A stretch of DNA of 64,000 bases from Thioalkalivibrio sp. K90mix (GTDB lineage Bacteria; Pseudomonadota; Gammaproteobacteria; Ectothiorhodospirales; Ectothiorhodospiraceae). Of the stretch, positions 57,364 through 64,000 are shown in pieces; the stretch's first letter is position 1; the number at the start of each line of letters is the position of its first letter. The notes below the pieces were generated by a model. The model had not been told where the DNA came from. It was given only the letters and a program-made list of their open reading frames with translations, and made no database searches. Location of the stretch: NCBI RefSeq assembly GCF_000025545.1, contig NC_013889.1:1419501-1483500 (forward strand), in the 5' to 3' direction. The position numbers were made by a program, and so were the translations under genes.

Positions 57364-58343
57364 CCACGCAGCCTTCCGATCCATCGGACGCGGCCACCGG
57401 GTCCACGGACCCGCCCGCCTCCTCGCCCGAGGCCGTGCGCCACGAACGCTGGTTCCTGCGCCGCCCGGATGGCGTCTGCGGGCCCTACCCGGCGCGCCAG
57501 ATCGGCCGTTTCCTGATCCTGGGACGCCTGACCGAACAGGACGAGATCAGCCAGGACCGGGAGTTCTGGGTACGGATCGCCGAACGCCCCCACCTGATTC
57601 CCGAGGAAGTGCGTCTGGCCAACACCCCGGGTGGCAAGGAACGCCTGGAGCGCGCCCGGCTGCGCGAGGACGAACGCCTGCGGGAACGCCGTTCGCGGGC
57701 ATCGGAACCGTTCTACCGCGAGCAGCGCAAGGGCGACCGCCGCTGTCCCGAGAACCTGGAGACGTTGAGCCATCGCCAGCTATGGGCCGCCCTGCTCGAC
57801 CGTACGCCATTTCCCTGGCGGCAATGGGTACAGGGTCCACGCCCCTGGATCCTGTCTGGCATTGCGCTTTTGCTTGCCACGGGCCTGCTGGTCTGGTTTG
57901 CGCTGCAACAGGAAATCACGCCGGCACCGGATTGCAATGCGCCACCCGGGCCCTCGGTGAACTGGAACTACTGCAACAAGGCCGGCGCTGCGCTGCGCGG
58001 AGCTGACCTGGCCGGTGCCAGCCTGTATGACGCCCACCTGAGCGCCGCGCGGCTGGAACGCGCGCAACTCGCGGATGCCGATTTGCGCTACGCAAGCCTC
58101 GACCGAGCCCGCCTGGACGGGGCCGATCTTTCACGCGGCCAATTAACTGGTGCCGACCTGCGGAACGCTCGACTCCGGGGCACCCGTCTGGAAGATGCGG
58201 ACCTGCGCCATGCCGACCTTTCCGGCGCGGATCTGACCGACGCCCGGCTGGAAGGGGCTCGACTGGACCGCGCCATCTGGATTGATGGGCGCATCTGCGC
58301 GGCAGGCTCCGTTGGCCATTGCGCATCCAGCGCGACCGACTGA
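57360..58343 (+). CDS. Membrane-spanning pentapeptide-repeat protein with GYF-like head
   Basis: A 327-residue protein. Residues 28-85 (RHERWFLRRPDGVCGPYPARQIGRFL) resemble a GYF_2-type domain, residues 90-125 are a charged helix, one membrane helix lies near 165-182 (SGIALLLATGLLVWFALQQ), and the rest is periplasmic. There some 20 tandem pentapeptides of the A(D/N/R)Lxx form (GADLAGASLYDAHLSAARLE) build a beta-helix, ending in a C-rich cap. It is coupled by ATGA to the patatin gene, so it may scaffold or position that lipase; its function is otherwise unknown. Confidence 0.85.
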   Translation: MTTQPSDPSDAATGSTDPPASSPEAVRHERWFLRRPDGVCGPYPARQIGRFLILGRLTEQDEISQDREFWVRIAERPHLIPEEVRLANTPGGKERLERARLREDERLRERRSRASEPFYREQRKGDRRCPENLETLSHRQLWAALLDRTPFPWRQWVQGPRPWILSGIALLLATGLLVWFALQQEITPAPDCNAPPGPSVNWNYCNKAGAALRGADLAGASLYDAHLSAARLERAQLADADLRYASLDRARLDGADLSRGQLTGADLRNARLRGTRLEDADLRHADLSGADLTDARLEGARLDRAIWIDGRICAAGSVGHCASSATD

Positions 58344-58545
58344 CCGTACCGGACAATAATTTGACCGACGTACGATTCCTCCCGTCTGTGCAGTGAAGGC
58401 GTTCGCACCTTCCCGCCCATCCCCTTTCGTTCCCCTGCCCGGGGAGCTAGACCTGTACACGCAGACCGACACGAGCCGATGGCCGATCGGTCGGTCGCGA
58501 GGCACGGAAGTACCGTTCCTAAATCCGAAACAGGAGGTTGTACTG

Positions 58546-58959
58546 ATGTATAGCTATCGCAAGACTGCAATTGCCTTTGCCCTCGCCTCGATGTTCGCGC
58601 TGGGTGGTCTCGCCACCGCACAGGCGCAAAACCTGGGTGCGGCTGCCGAAGGCGCCGCCGAGACCGGCGCCGAAGCCAGCGGTGGAGCCGCCGGCGGCTC
58701 CGAAATGGGCAGCGAAGCCAGTGGCGGGAGCGCCGGCGGTGCGGCGGCCGAAGGCCAGGCCCCGGGTGCCGAGGGGGGTGCTGGCGCGAGCGGCGGTGCC
58801 GGCGCCAGCGGTGATGTTCGTCAGGACGACGATGCCCGTGGTGGCGTGGGCGCCGATGCAGGTGCCGGAGCCGGTGCGGGCGGTGAAGCCGAAGGCGACG
58901 ACGGTGGTGCCGAAGCCGGCGCTGAAGGCGGTGCCGAAGGCTCCGTCGAGGTCGAGTAA
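58546..58959 (+). CDS. Secreted low-complexity Gly/Ala/Glu-rich protein
   Basis: A 137-residue product with a clear signal peptide (MYSYRKTAIAFALASMFALG, cleavage near AQAQNLG) and a mature part made almost only of Gly, Ala, Glu, Asp and Ser in irregular repeats (GGAAGGSEMG, GASGGAGASGD, GAEGGAEG). A perfect CAGGAGG ribosome site lies nine bases before the ATG, and the codon use looks like a real gene. The mature protein is very acidic and probably disordered. No family is recognised. A strong GC hairpin follows the stop. Confidence 0.8.
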   Translation: MYSYRKTAIAFALASMFALGGLATAQAQNLGAAAEGAAETGAEASGGAAGGSEMGSEASGGSAGGAAAEGQAPGAEGGAGASGGAGASGDVRQDDDARGGVGADAGAGAGAGGEAEGDDGGAEAGAEGGAEGSVEVE

Positions 58960-59150
58960 TCACCTCCCGGCCGGGCGGCACTTGCCGCCCGGTCCGGCTT
59001 GTCCGACTGCGGATCGATCCCCATTTCCGCGGCAACCTCCCACCAATAGGGCTCCGCCTCGCACGAGCAACAGTCGCAGGCCACCGACACGCCTTCGTGC
59101 TGGCTGAGTGACAACCCCGATTTTTCCCTCGCAGCGACCTTTTTGTTCAT
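58821..59150 (-). CDS. Possible small cysteine-rich protein, antisense to the low-complexity gene's 3' end
   Basis: An open frame of 109 codons. The first 60 residues look protein-like (MNKKVAAREKSGLSLSQHE, then ACDCCSCEAEPYWWEVAAEM) with a CDCCSC cluster that could bind metal, and GAGGA lies eight bases before the ATG. The last 45 residues are merely the complement of the Gly/Ala repeat and are Ser/Pro/Ala-rich, and the frame crosses the hairpin at 58971-58992. It is either a small real gene with a long tail or a chance frame. Confidence 0.4.
   Translation of the reverse strand: MNKKVAAREKSGLSLSQHEGVSVACDCCSCEAEPYWWEVAAEMGIDPQSDKPDRAASAARPGGDYSTSTEPSAPPSAPASAPPSSPSASPPAPAPAPASAPTPPRASSS
58971..58992. 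terminator. CCGGGCGGCA…TGCCGCCCGG hairpin after the low-complexity gene
   Basis: Ten-base perfect arms with a two-base centre (effective loop CACTTG), 11 bases after the stop at 58959. It is a very stable stem in terminator position, but the following TCCGGCTTGTCCG has no T-run, so termination may be Rho-assisted or bidirectional. Confidence 0.5.
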
Positions 59151-59271
59151 CGTGATTCCTCACGGTGTGGCCATCCTTCTCACCATCCTCCCGGATGCGG
59201 CAGGATCCCAATAACCCCATGCTACACTCTTGAAATCCCGTCTATTCGGGGCTCGCGGAGGATGGAACGCC

Positions 59272-60841
59272 ATGGCTACACGGCGCGACAAGCTGCTGTT
59301 TGCCGTCTTTGGCGTAACCGTCCTGGGGCTCCTGCTACCGCTGTTCCTCCTGGGCTGGTATCTCTGGCAGGGCTCCGTGGTCGCGGAGGAACAGCGTCTG
59401 GATGAACTCGCGCAGAAGCTCGGCCAGCAAACCGAGCAGGCGATCCTCGACGCGCGCGACCTGCTCGACGAACTCAACGCCCTCGATGTGACTCCCTGCT
59501 CGCCGCAGCACCTCAACCAGTTGCAGGAAGCCGCGATTTCGCGGCCCCATATTCGGGCTGTGGGTTACTGGCGAGCGGTAGAACGCGAATGCGGCGCCGG
59601 CTTTGTCCAGGGCGATGCGCTCACCCCCCCCCCAGGCGAGCCGTATCTACGACAGCGGCCTGGTGGCCTGGTGGCCCGGCCCCACGACGGCAATCGGCGG
59701 CGTAGAACTCTTCCTGATGCGCTATGGCCAGCACGACGTGGCCATCGATCCGCGCCTGCTGGTGAACCCGGGCATGCTGGAGGATCAGGAAGTCGGGCTC
59801 TGGGTCGAGTCCATGCCGATGATCACCCATCCCCCGGGTGCCGAAGTCCCGGATCCCCAGTCATTCGCACCCGGACTCACGGTGGATCGCGCCGAACAGC
59901 GGCTGGTCAGCCGGTCGTCGCTGGACACGATCCTGCCCATCGACATCATCGCCGTGCAGCCGATGGCGCAGTTCTGGCAGCGCTATCTGCCCACGCTGGC
60001 CGGGGCCGGGGCCTTTGGCCTATTACTGGTTGGGCTGTGGCTGTTTCTGATCCTGCGCTATTTCCGCCACCAGCTCAGTCTGGCTCAGGAGCTACGCCAG
60101 GCCATCGCGCAGGACCAGCTGCAGGTGGTATTTCAGCCCATCGTTCATTTGGAGTCAGGCGCCTGCCAGGGTGCCGAGGCCCTGGCGCGCTGGCGGCGCG
60201 ATAACCGGGAAACCATTGGCCCGGATGTCTTCGTGCCCCTGGCCGAAGATACCGAACAGGGAACCGACTTGACCCTCGCGATCCTGCGCTGTGTTCTCCG
60301 CGAGCTGGGGCCACAACTGCGCGAGCGGCCCGATTGCCCGGTCAACCTGAACATCACCGGGCAGGATCTGGCCTCGACTCGCTTTAGCGAAGCCCTCCAG
60401 CGCGAGTTGGAGCGTGCCAAGGTGCCGGCCCGCGCGATCAAACTCGAGATTACAGAGCGCTCGCTGCTTAACACGGATGACGTTCGCAAGAGAATCCAGG
60501 ATTTGCGCGCCCGCGGCCATCGCATCGCCATTGACGATTTTGGCACTGGCTACTCCAGCCTGGCCTACCTCGAGAGCTTCGAACTGGACACCCTCAAGAT
60601 TGACAAAACATTTGCCGACGCCATTGGCCACGAAGCGGTGACCAGCAACATCATTAGCCATATCATCGTGATGGCCCGCTCGCTGAAGCTGAACATCGTC
60701 GCCGAAGGCATCGAGTCCAGGCATCAGGTCGAGTGGCTGCGCCAGCAAGGGGTTGGATTCGGGCAAGGTTATCGCTTCAGCCGCCCCCTCTCAGCGCGCG
60801 CATTCCGTGATTGGTGCCAACAAGCCGGGGACTCGAAGTGA
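59272..60841 (+). pseudogene. CSS-motif EAL c-di-GMP phosphodiesterase, off-frame at a C10 tract
   Basis: The N-terminal frame (ATG at 59272) encodes a membrane helix (LFAVFGVTVLGLLLPLFLL) and a periplasmic CSS-type domain with PCSPQHLNQLQ and RECGAGF. At ten consecutive C (59624-59633) the frame shifts from phase 1 to phase 2. The phase-2 frame continues QASRIYDSGLVAWWPG, a second membrane helix and a complete EAL domain (GAEALARW, LEITERSLL, AIDDFGTGYSSLAYL, VAEGIE). With nine C the whole protein reads in frame (…ALTPPQASRIY…). So this copy is off, or phase variable. Its stop overlaps the next gene's GTG. Confidence 0.87.
59624..59633. repeat. C10 homopolymer at the frameshift in the EAL gene
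   Basis: Ten C in a row sit exactly where the reading frame is lost. Removing one C, or adding two, restores a single frame through both halves. Tracts of this kind slip readily in replication, and in sequencing, so it may be a phase-variation switch. Confidence 0.75.
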
Positions 60842-61554
60842 ACGCGATTATTCGCCACAACATGCTTGCCGCCATCGTCGCGACACTGTTGTTGACCGGG
60901 TGTAACGTCATTCCCACCCAGGGAGAACGCGCGCCTGACGAAGCCGCCAACGCCAACGGCGAGCCGGCGCGCGACGCTCGCGATACCGCCCACCGGGACG
61001 ATTCTCACGCGGCGCCCCGGAACGCGGTCTATCTGGCGCGCGATGACGACGCCGTCAGTGCACGTCGCCAGCACCTGCTGGACGAGGGGCATGAATCCGT
61101 CGCCCTGGATCGGGTGGGCTTCTATATGGACGTATTGACCGCACGCTTGCGCCAGAAGCTGGCGGGTCACGACGTGGAAATGGAACGCGAAGGGCGAATC
61201 ATCACCCTGATATTTCCGGGCGCCAAGGCCTTCGAGACCAACAGCGCGGAGATTCACCCGGACATGGTATCCACCCTCGATGCCCTGGGGCAGGTGCTCG
61301 AAGAGTACGACGCCAGCCTGGTGACGATCGCCGGGCATACCGATTCCGCCGGTGCACGCGGTTACAACCAGCACCTGTCGGAACAACGGGCACTGTCGGT
61401 CGGGCGTCACCTGCACGACAATGGTGTCGGAGAGGCGCGCATCATTGCGATCGGCTACGGACCGGACCGCCCCATTGCCGATAACGACACGCCACATGGG
61501 CGCGCCCTGAACCGCCGCGTGGAGCTACGCGTGGAACCACTCACGGCCACCTGA
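60838..61554 (+). CDS. OmpA/Pal-like lipoprotein downstream of the EAL gene
   Basis: A 238-residue outer-membrane lipoprotein: signal peptide with lipobox LLLTGCNV (Cys near residue 22), a linker of about 60 charged residues, a helix region, and a C-terminal OmpA-like peptidoglycan-binding domain (residues 115-235; LVTIAGHTDSAGARGYNQHLSEQRALSVGRHL, AIGYGPDRPIADNDT). Start is GTG overlapping the EAL gene's stop (GTGA), so the pair is coupled, as YfiB-type lipoproteins are with YfiN-type c-di-GMP genes; a related role is plausible. Confidence 0.9.
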   Translation: MNAIIRHNMLAAIVATLLLTGCNVIPTQGERAPDEAANANGEPARDARDTAHRDDSHAAPRNAVYLARDDDAVSARRQHLLDEGHESVALDRVGFYMDVLTARLRQKLAGHDVEMEREGRIITLIFPGAKAFETNSAEIHPDMVSTLDALGQVLEEYDASLVTIAGHTDSAGARGYNQHLSEQRALSVGRHLHDNGVGEARIIAIGYGPDRPIADNDTPHGRALNRRVELRVEPLTAT

Positions 61555-61555
61555 T

Positions 61556-62566
61556 TCACAAAGCGTCTGGCGTTCCATCCGCGCGGTGGACCTCAACACG
61601 ATTTCGACCACGCGCCTTGGCGCGGTAGAGCGCCGCATCCGCCTTGCGCACAAGATCTTCCAGGGCATCTCCGGGCTCGCGTGACACCACCCCCAGGCTG
61701 ATCGACATCGGCTGGCCATGGGCCGCCGGTGTGTCCGCAATGGCCTGGCGGAGTTTTTCCGCCAGCAACGCTGCACGGTCCGAGTCGGCGTGCGGCACGA
61801 GAATCAGGAACTCCTCGCCGCCCCACCGGCCGAGACGGTCCGATTCGCGCAGGCACGCCTGCAGCCGCTGACACATCTCCCGCAGGATGGCATCCCCCGT
61901 CGCATGACCGTAGCGGTCGTTAACCTCCTTGAAATAGTCCAGATCGAGGAAAATCAACGAAAGTGGCAGATTGTAACGCTCCGCCCGAGCCACCTCGTGT
62001 TCCGCCTCGGTCTTGAACTTCTGGCGGTTCCACACCCCCGTCAAGGCGTCCGTACTGGCCAGACGCACCAGTTCCTCCTGCTGCTGACGCAGTGTTGCCT
62101 CAACCTCCTGGCGCAGGGCGGCCTCCTGCCGCAGACGGCGGCTTACGCGCACGTAATGCAGCAGAAGCAGAGTCACCAGAAGCAAGGTAGCGCCTGCGAT
62201 CAGTGCAATCCGGTACCACCATGCCTGATCGAGTTCCACGCGTGCCGCGTGCTCGCTCGGCAGGTTTGGCCTGTCCTGGTAGAGCACACGCCGGCCGGCA
62301 TCCTGATCATCCAACCGGTCAAACGCATTCCGTGTCCCCTGGGGCGGAATCGATTCCCTGCCCCACGGCGGCTCCGGCCCACCGGACCCCGGCAGCCGCC
62401 AAGGGACCAGGTGACCCTGGGCATCGCTGCCCTGCAGAAAGACTCCGGCATGAGACAACGTCTGCGAGCTGGCGCAAACGGGGATGGAGAGGAACAGCCA
62501 CAACAGTCCCCCGAAGCCAAGCCAAAAGCATTGGCTACGAAAGCCACGGTTCTGGACGAGCGTCAT
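61556..62566 (-). CDS. Membrane diguanylate cyclase with periplasmic region
   Basis: A protein of about 336 residues. A signal or first membrane helix (WLGFGGLLWLFLSIPVCASS, residues 13-32) is followed by a periplasmic region of some 100 residues, a second helix (IALIAGATLLLVTLLLLHYV), a coiled coil, and a GGDEF domain (DALTGVWNRQKFKTEAEHE, LIFLDLDYFKEVNDRYGHATGD) with the active site RLGRWGGEEFLIL. No interruption is seen. I start at the ATG at 62566, where the signal-like helix begins. It converges with the OmpA lipoprotein gene, one base between stops. Confidence 0.9.
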   Translation of the reverse strand: MTLVQNRGFRSQCFWLGFGGLLWLFLSIPVCASSQTLSHAGVFLQGSDAQGHLVPWRLPGSGGPEPPWGRESIPPQGTRNAFDRLDDQDAGRRVLYQDRPNLPSEHAARVELDQAWWYRIALIAGATLLLVTLLLLHYVRVSRRLRQEAALRQEVEATLRQQQEELVRLASTDALTGVWNRQKFKTEAEHEVARAERYNLPLSLIFLDLDYFKEVNDRYGHATGDAILREMCQRLQACLRESDRLGRWGGEEFLILVPHADSDRAALLAEKLRQAIADTPAAHGQPMSISLGVVSREPGDALEDLVRKADAALYRAKARGRNRVEVHRADGTPDAL

Positions 62567-62880
62567 CGGCGTCTCTCGGATCGACGGGCGCTTGCGTGCC
62601 GGCCCTCCTGCTGAGCCTAGCACCCCGTCGGGCAAACGACCGGCGGATAACATCCAGTTGCCTGCACAGCTCGAATCGTCCTGCCAATAACCCAACGTTC
62701 ATCGCACTCCTGGTCCCTATTGCGGCCATTTGTGGTCCGGCGTACAGACCGACATTGCAACCGACCACATGATCGGGGACGCGTATGCATCGTGCGGGGC
62801 GAAACCCTGGCGATGAGCGTGACACTGACCTCCGGCGTCAACGAGTTATGGTCAAGTCTGGTGTATGAGCGATGGCGGGT
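62567..62880. other. 314-bp gap between cyclase and IS256 transposase gene
   Basis: No convincing open frame. It should contain the minus-strand promoter region of the cyclase gene and, near 62800-62870, one end of the IS256 element. I cannot define the terminal repeat because the other end lies beyond the window. Confidence 0.45.
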
Positions 62881-64000
62881 TCAGGCGGCGCTCCGGTCGG
62901 TGATGGAGGATGCCTCGTCGTTGGTCGGTTCGGTCTGCTCGATGCCGTCGATGAACTTGACCCCGCGCTCGAGCTTGTCGAGCCATTCGTAACCCCGGAG
63001 CCGACGCCAGCGCTTCTGCGTGCTCTGACCGAGCTTGAACGTCAGGCTCAAGACGGTGTTGCGGGTCACGCAGCCCCGGGTCTTGTCGGTGCGCAGCCGC
63101 ACGGTGGCGAAGGTCGATTCGATCGGATTGGTGGTCCGGATCGACTGCCAGTGCGCGGCTGGGAAGTCGTAGAACGCGAGCAGGTCTTCCCGGTCCTTGG
63201 CCAGCGTCTCGGCGGCTTTCGGGTACTTGTCGCCGTAGGCGGTCAGGAAGGCGTCGAAGGCCTGTTCGGCGTCGGCGCGGGTCTCGGCCATCCAGATCGC
63301 CTGCAAGGCGGACTTGGCCTTGGGCTGACTGCGCTTGGGCAGCCGGTTCAGCACATTGGCGGTCTTGTGGACCCAGCAGCGCTGGCGGCGGGTGTCCGGG
63401 TAGACCCGGGCCAGGGCCTTCCAGAAGCCCAGCGCGCCATCGCCGATGGCGAGCTTCGGGCCGTTCGCGAGGCCCTGATGATCCCGCAGGCGCACCAGCA
63501 GTTCGTACCAGCTCTGCTCGGACTCGCGCATCCCGTCGTCGAGGGCAACAAACTCCTTGGTCCCGTCGGGCAGGACCCCGATGATGACCAGCACACAGGC
63601 GCGTTCGTCGTCCTCCCCGCGCAGGTTGAAGTGGATACCGTCCGCCCACCAGTAGCTGTAGCGGTAGGCGCGGAGATCACGCTCGCGCCATTCGGCGTGC
63701 TCGGTCAGCCACTGCTGCTTGAGGCGGCCCAGTGTCGAGGCCGACAGCCCCTGGGCCTGCTCGCCCAGCAGCGCGCTCAGCGCCTCCTGGAAGTCGCCCG
63801 AGGACACCCCCTTGAGATAGAGCCAGGGCAGCAGCTCCTCGACCGAGCGCGCCCGGCGCAGATACGGGGGCAGCAGGCTCGACGTGAAGTGCCGGCCACC
63901 GCCGGACCGATCCCGGGTCTTCGGCACCTGCACCGGTACATCGCCGATGCCGGTCTGAACCCGGCGCTGGGGCTGATAGCCATTGCGTACGACCGCCCGG
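62881..64000 (-). CDS. IS256-family transposase (5' end outside the window)
   Basis: At least 373 residues of an IS256/MULE-type DDE transposase; the frame is open to the window edge, with residues like RAVVRNGYQPQRRVQTGIGD before MQVPKTRDRSG. Core motifs are YSYWWADGIHFNLRGEDDERA with the first Asp, KLAIGDGALGFWKAL with the second Asp, the CWVHKTANVLNRLPKRSQP stretch, and WQSIRTTNPIESTFATVRLRTDKTRG with Glu. The gene ends NDEASSITDRSAA. It looks intact where seen and is part of an insertion sequence that runs off the right edge. Confidence 0.93.
   Translation of the reverse strand, partial: RAVVRNGYQPQRRVQTGIGDVPVQVPKTRDRSGGGRHFTSSLLPPYLRRARSVEELLPWLYLKGVSSGDFQEALSALLGEQAQGLSASTLGRLKQQWLTEHAEWRERDLRAYRYSYWWADGIHFNLRGEDDERACVLVIIGVLPDGTKEFVALDDGMRESEQSWYELLVRLRDHQGLANGPKLAIGDGALGFWKALARVYPDTRRQRCWVHKTANVLNRLPKRSQPKAKSALQAIWMAETRADAEQAFDAFLTAYGDKYPKAAETLAKDREDLLAFYDFPAAHWQSIRTTNPIESTFATVRLRTDKTRGCVTRNTVLSLTFKLGQSTQKRWRRLRGYEWLDKLERGVKFIDGIEQTEPTNDEASSITDRSAA

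Noticed and set aside
59624-59633. Programmed ribosomal frameshift in the EAL gene
   Set aside because: A long C tract is better explained by slippage of replication or sequencing; no pseudoknot or Shine-Dalgarno-type stimulator was seen.

Overview
The window is high-GC, tightly packed bacterial chromosome. The order leuC-leuD-leuB-asd-fimV-truA-trpF-trpB-trpA-accD-folC, with a LysR gene beyond leuC, is the arrangement familiar from Gammaproteobacteria. FimV, an ArsJ/GAPDH pair, H-NOX and many c-di-GMP genes fit a free-living gammaproteobacterium, perhaps a Thioalkalivibrio-like member of the Ectothiorhodospiraceae. That placement is inference from gene content and style; no rRNA is present to test it.

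Region 1 (1-12997, all minus strand) is amino-acid biosynthesis: leuCDB, asd, fimV, a CbiQ-like membrane protein, truA, trpF, trpB, trpA, accD and the start of folC. A 377-bp direct tandem duplication covers the trpF/trpB junction. It leaves complete trpF and trpB copies and creates an in-frame TrpB(N-terminus)-TrpF(C-terminus) chimera between them, whose start and stop still overlap its neighbours by ATGA. Region 2 (12998-14737) is a mobile patch between leuC and its LysR neighbour: a 282-bp MITE-like element and an IS630 sit side by side, sharing a TA, with two REPIN-like palindromes nearby. Region 3 (14738-26745) holds the LysR regulator, the arsJ/GAPDH arsenate detoxification pair, TspO, a complete RND tripartite efflux operon, a DrrAB-type ABC exporter and a YbaK-type deacylase.

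Region 4 (26791-30293) has two tandem paralogous membrane diguanylate cyclases, one interrupted by a TGA, and two long AT-richer intergenic stretches. Region 5 (30294-46199) is a mixed set: a luciferase-like monooxygenase, a stand-alone second TrpB, a DksA-like zinc protein, a deacetylase-family protein, a CPBP protease, a ferric-reductase-like flavoprotein with a cytochrome b5, a pseudokinase-HDOD-GAF protein, a DUF2235 hydrolase, Hsp20, rhomboid, a beta-propeller exoprotein, isoaspartyl peptidase, adenine deaminase and an amidase. Region 6 (46416-52805) is signalling: a double-receiver diguanylate cyclase, an H-NOX gas sensor, its adjoining GAF-GGDEF-EAL gene (interrupted by TAA), a methyltransferase and a lone GspE-like ATPase. 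Region 7 (52844-64000) has acuI, thiI overlapping a TudS-DUF1722 (RudS-like) desulfidase gene, a patatin/pentapeptide pair, a low-complexity secreted protein, a CSS-EAL gene off-frame at a C10 tract and coupled to an OmpA-like lipoprotein, a third membrane diguanylate cyclase and a truncated IS256 transposase.

Two themes stand out. First, six genes encode c-di-GMP enzymes and three of them are interrupted by one-base events (TGA, TAA, a ten-C tract). Second, writer and eraser of tRNA 4-thiouridine appear to share one overlapping operon. I saw no rRNA, tRNA, CRISPR array or prophage.
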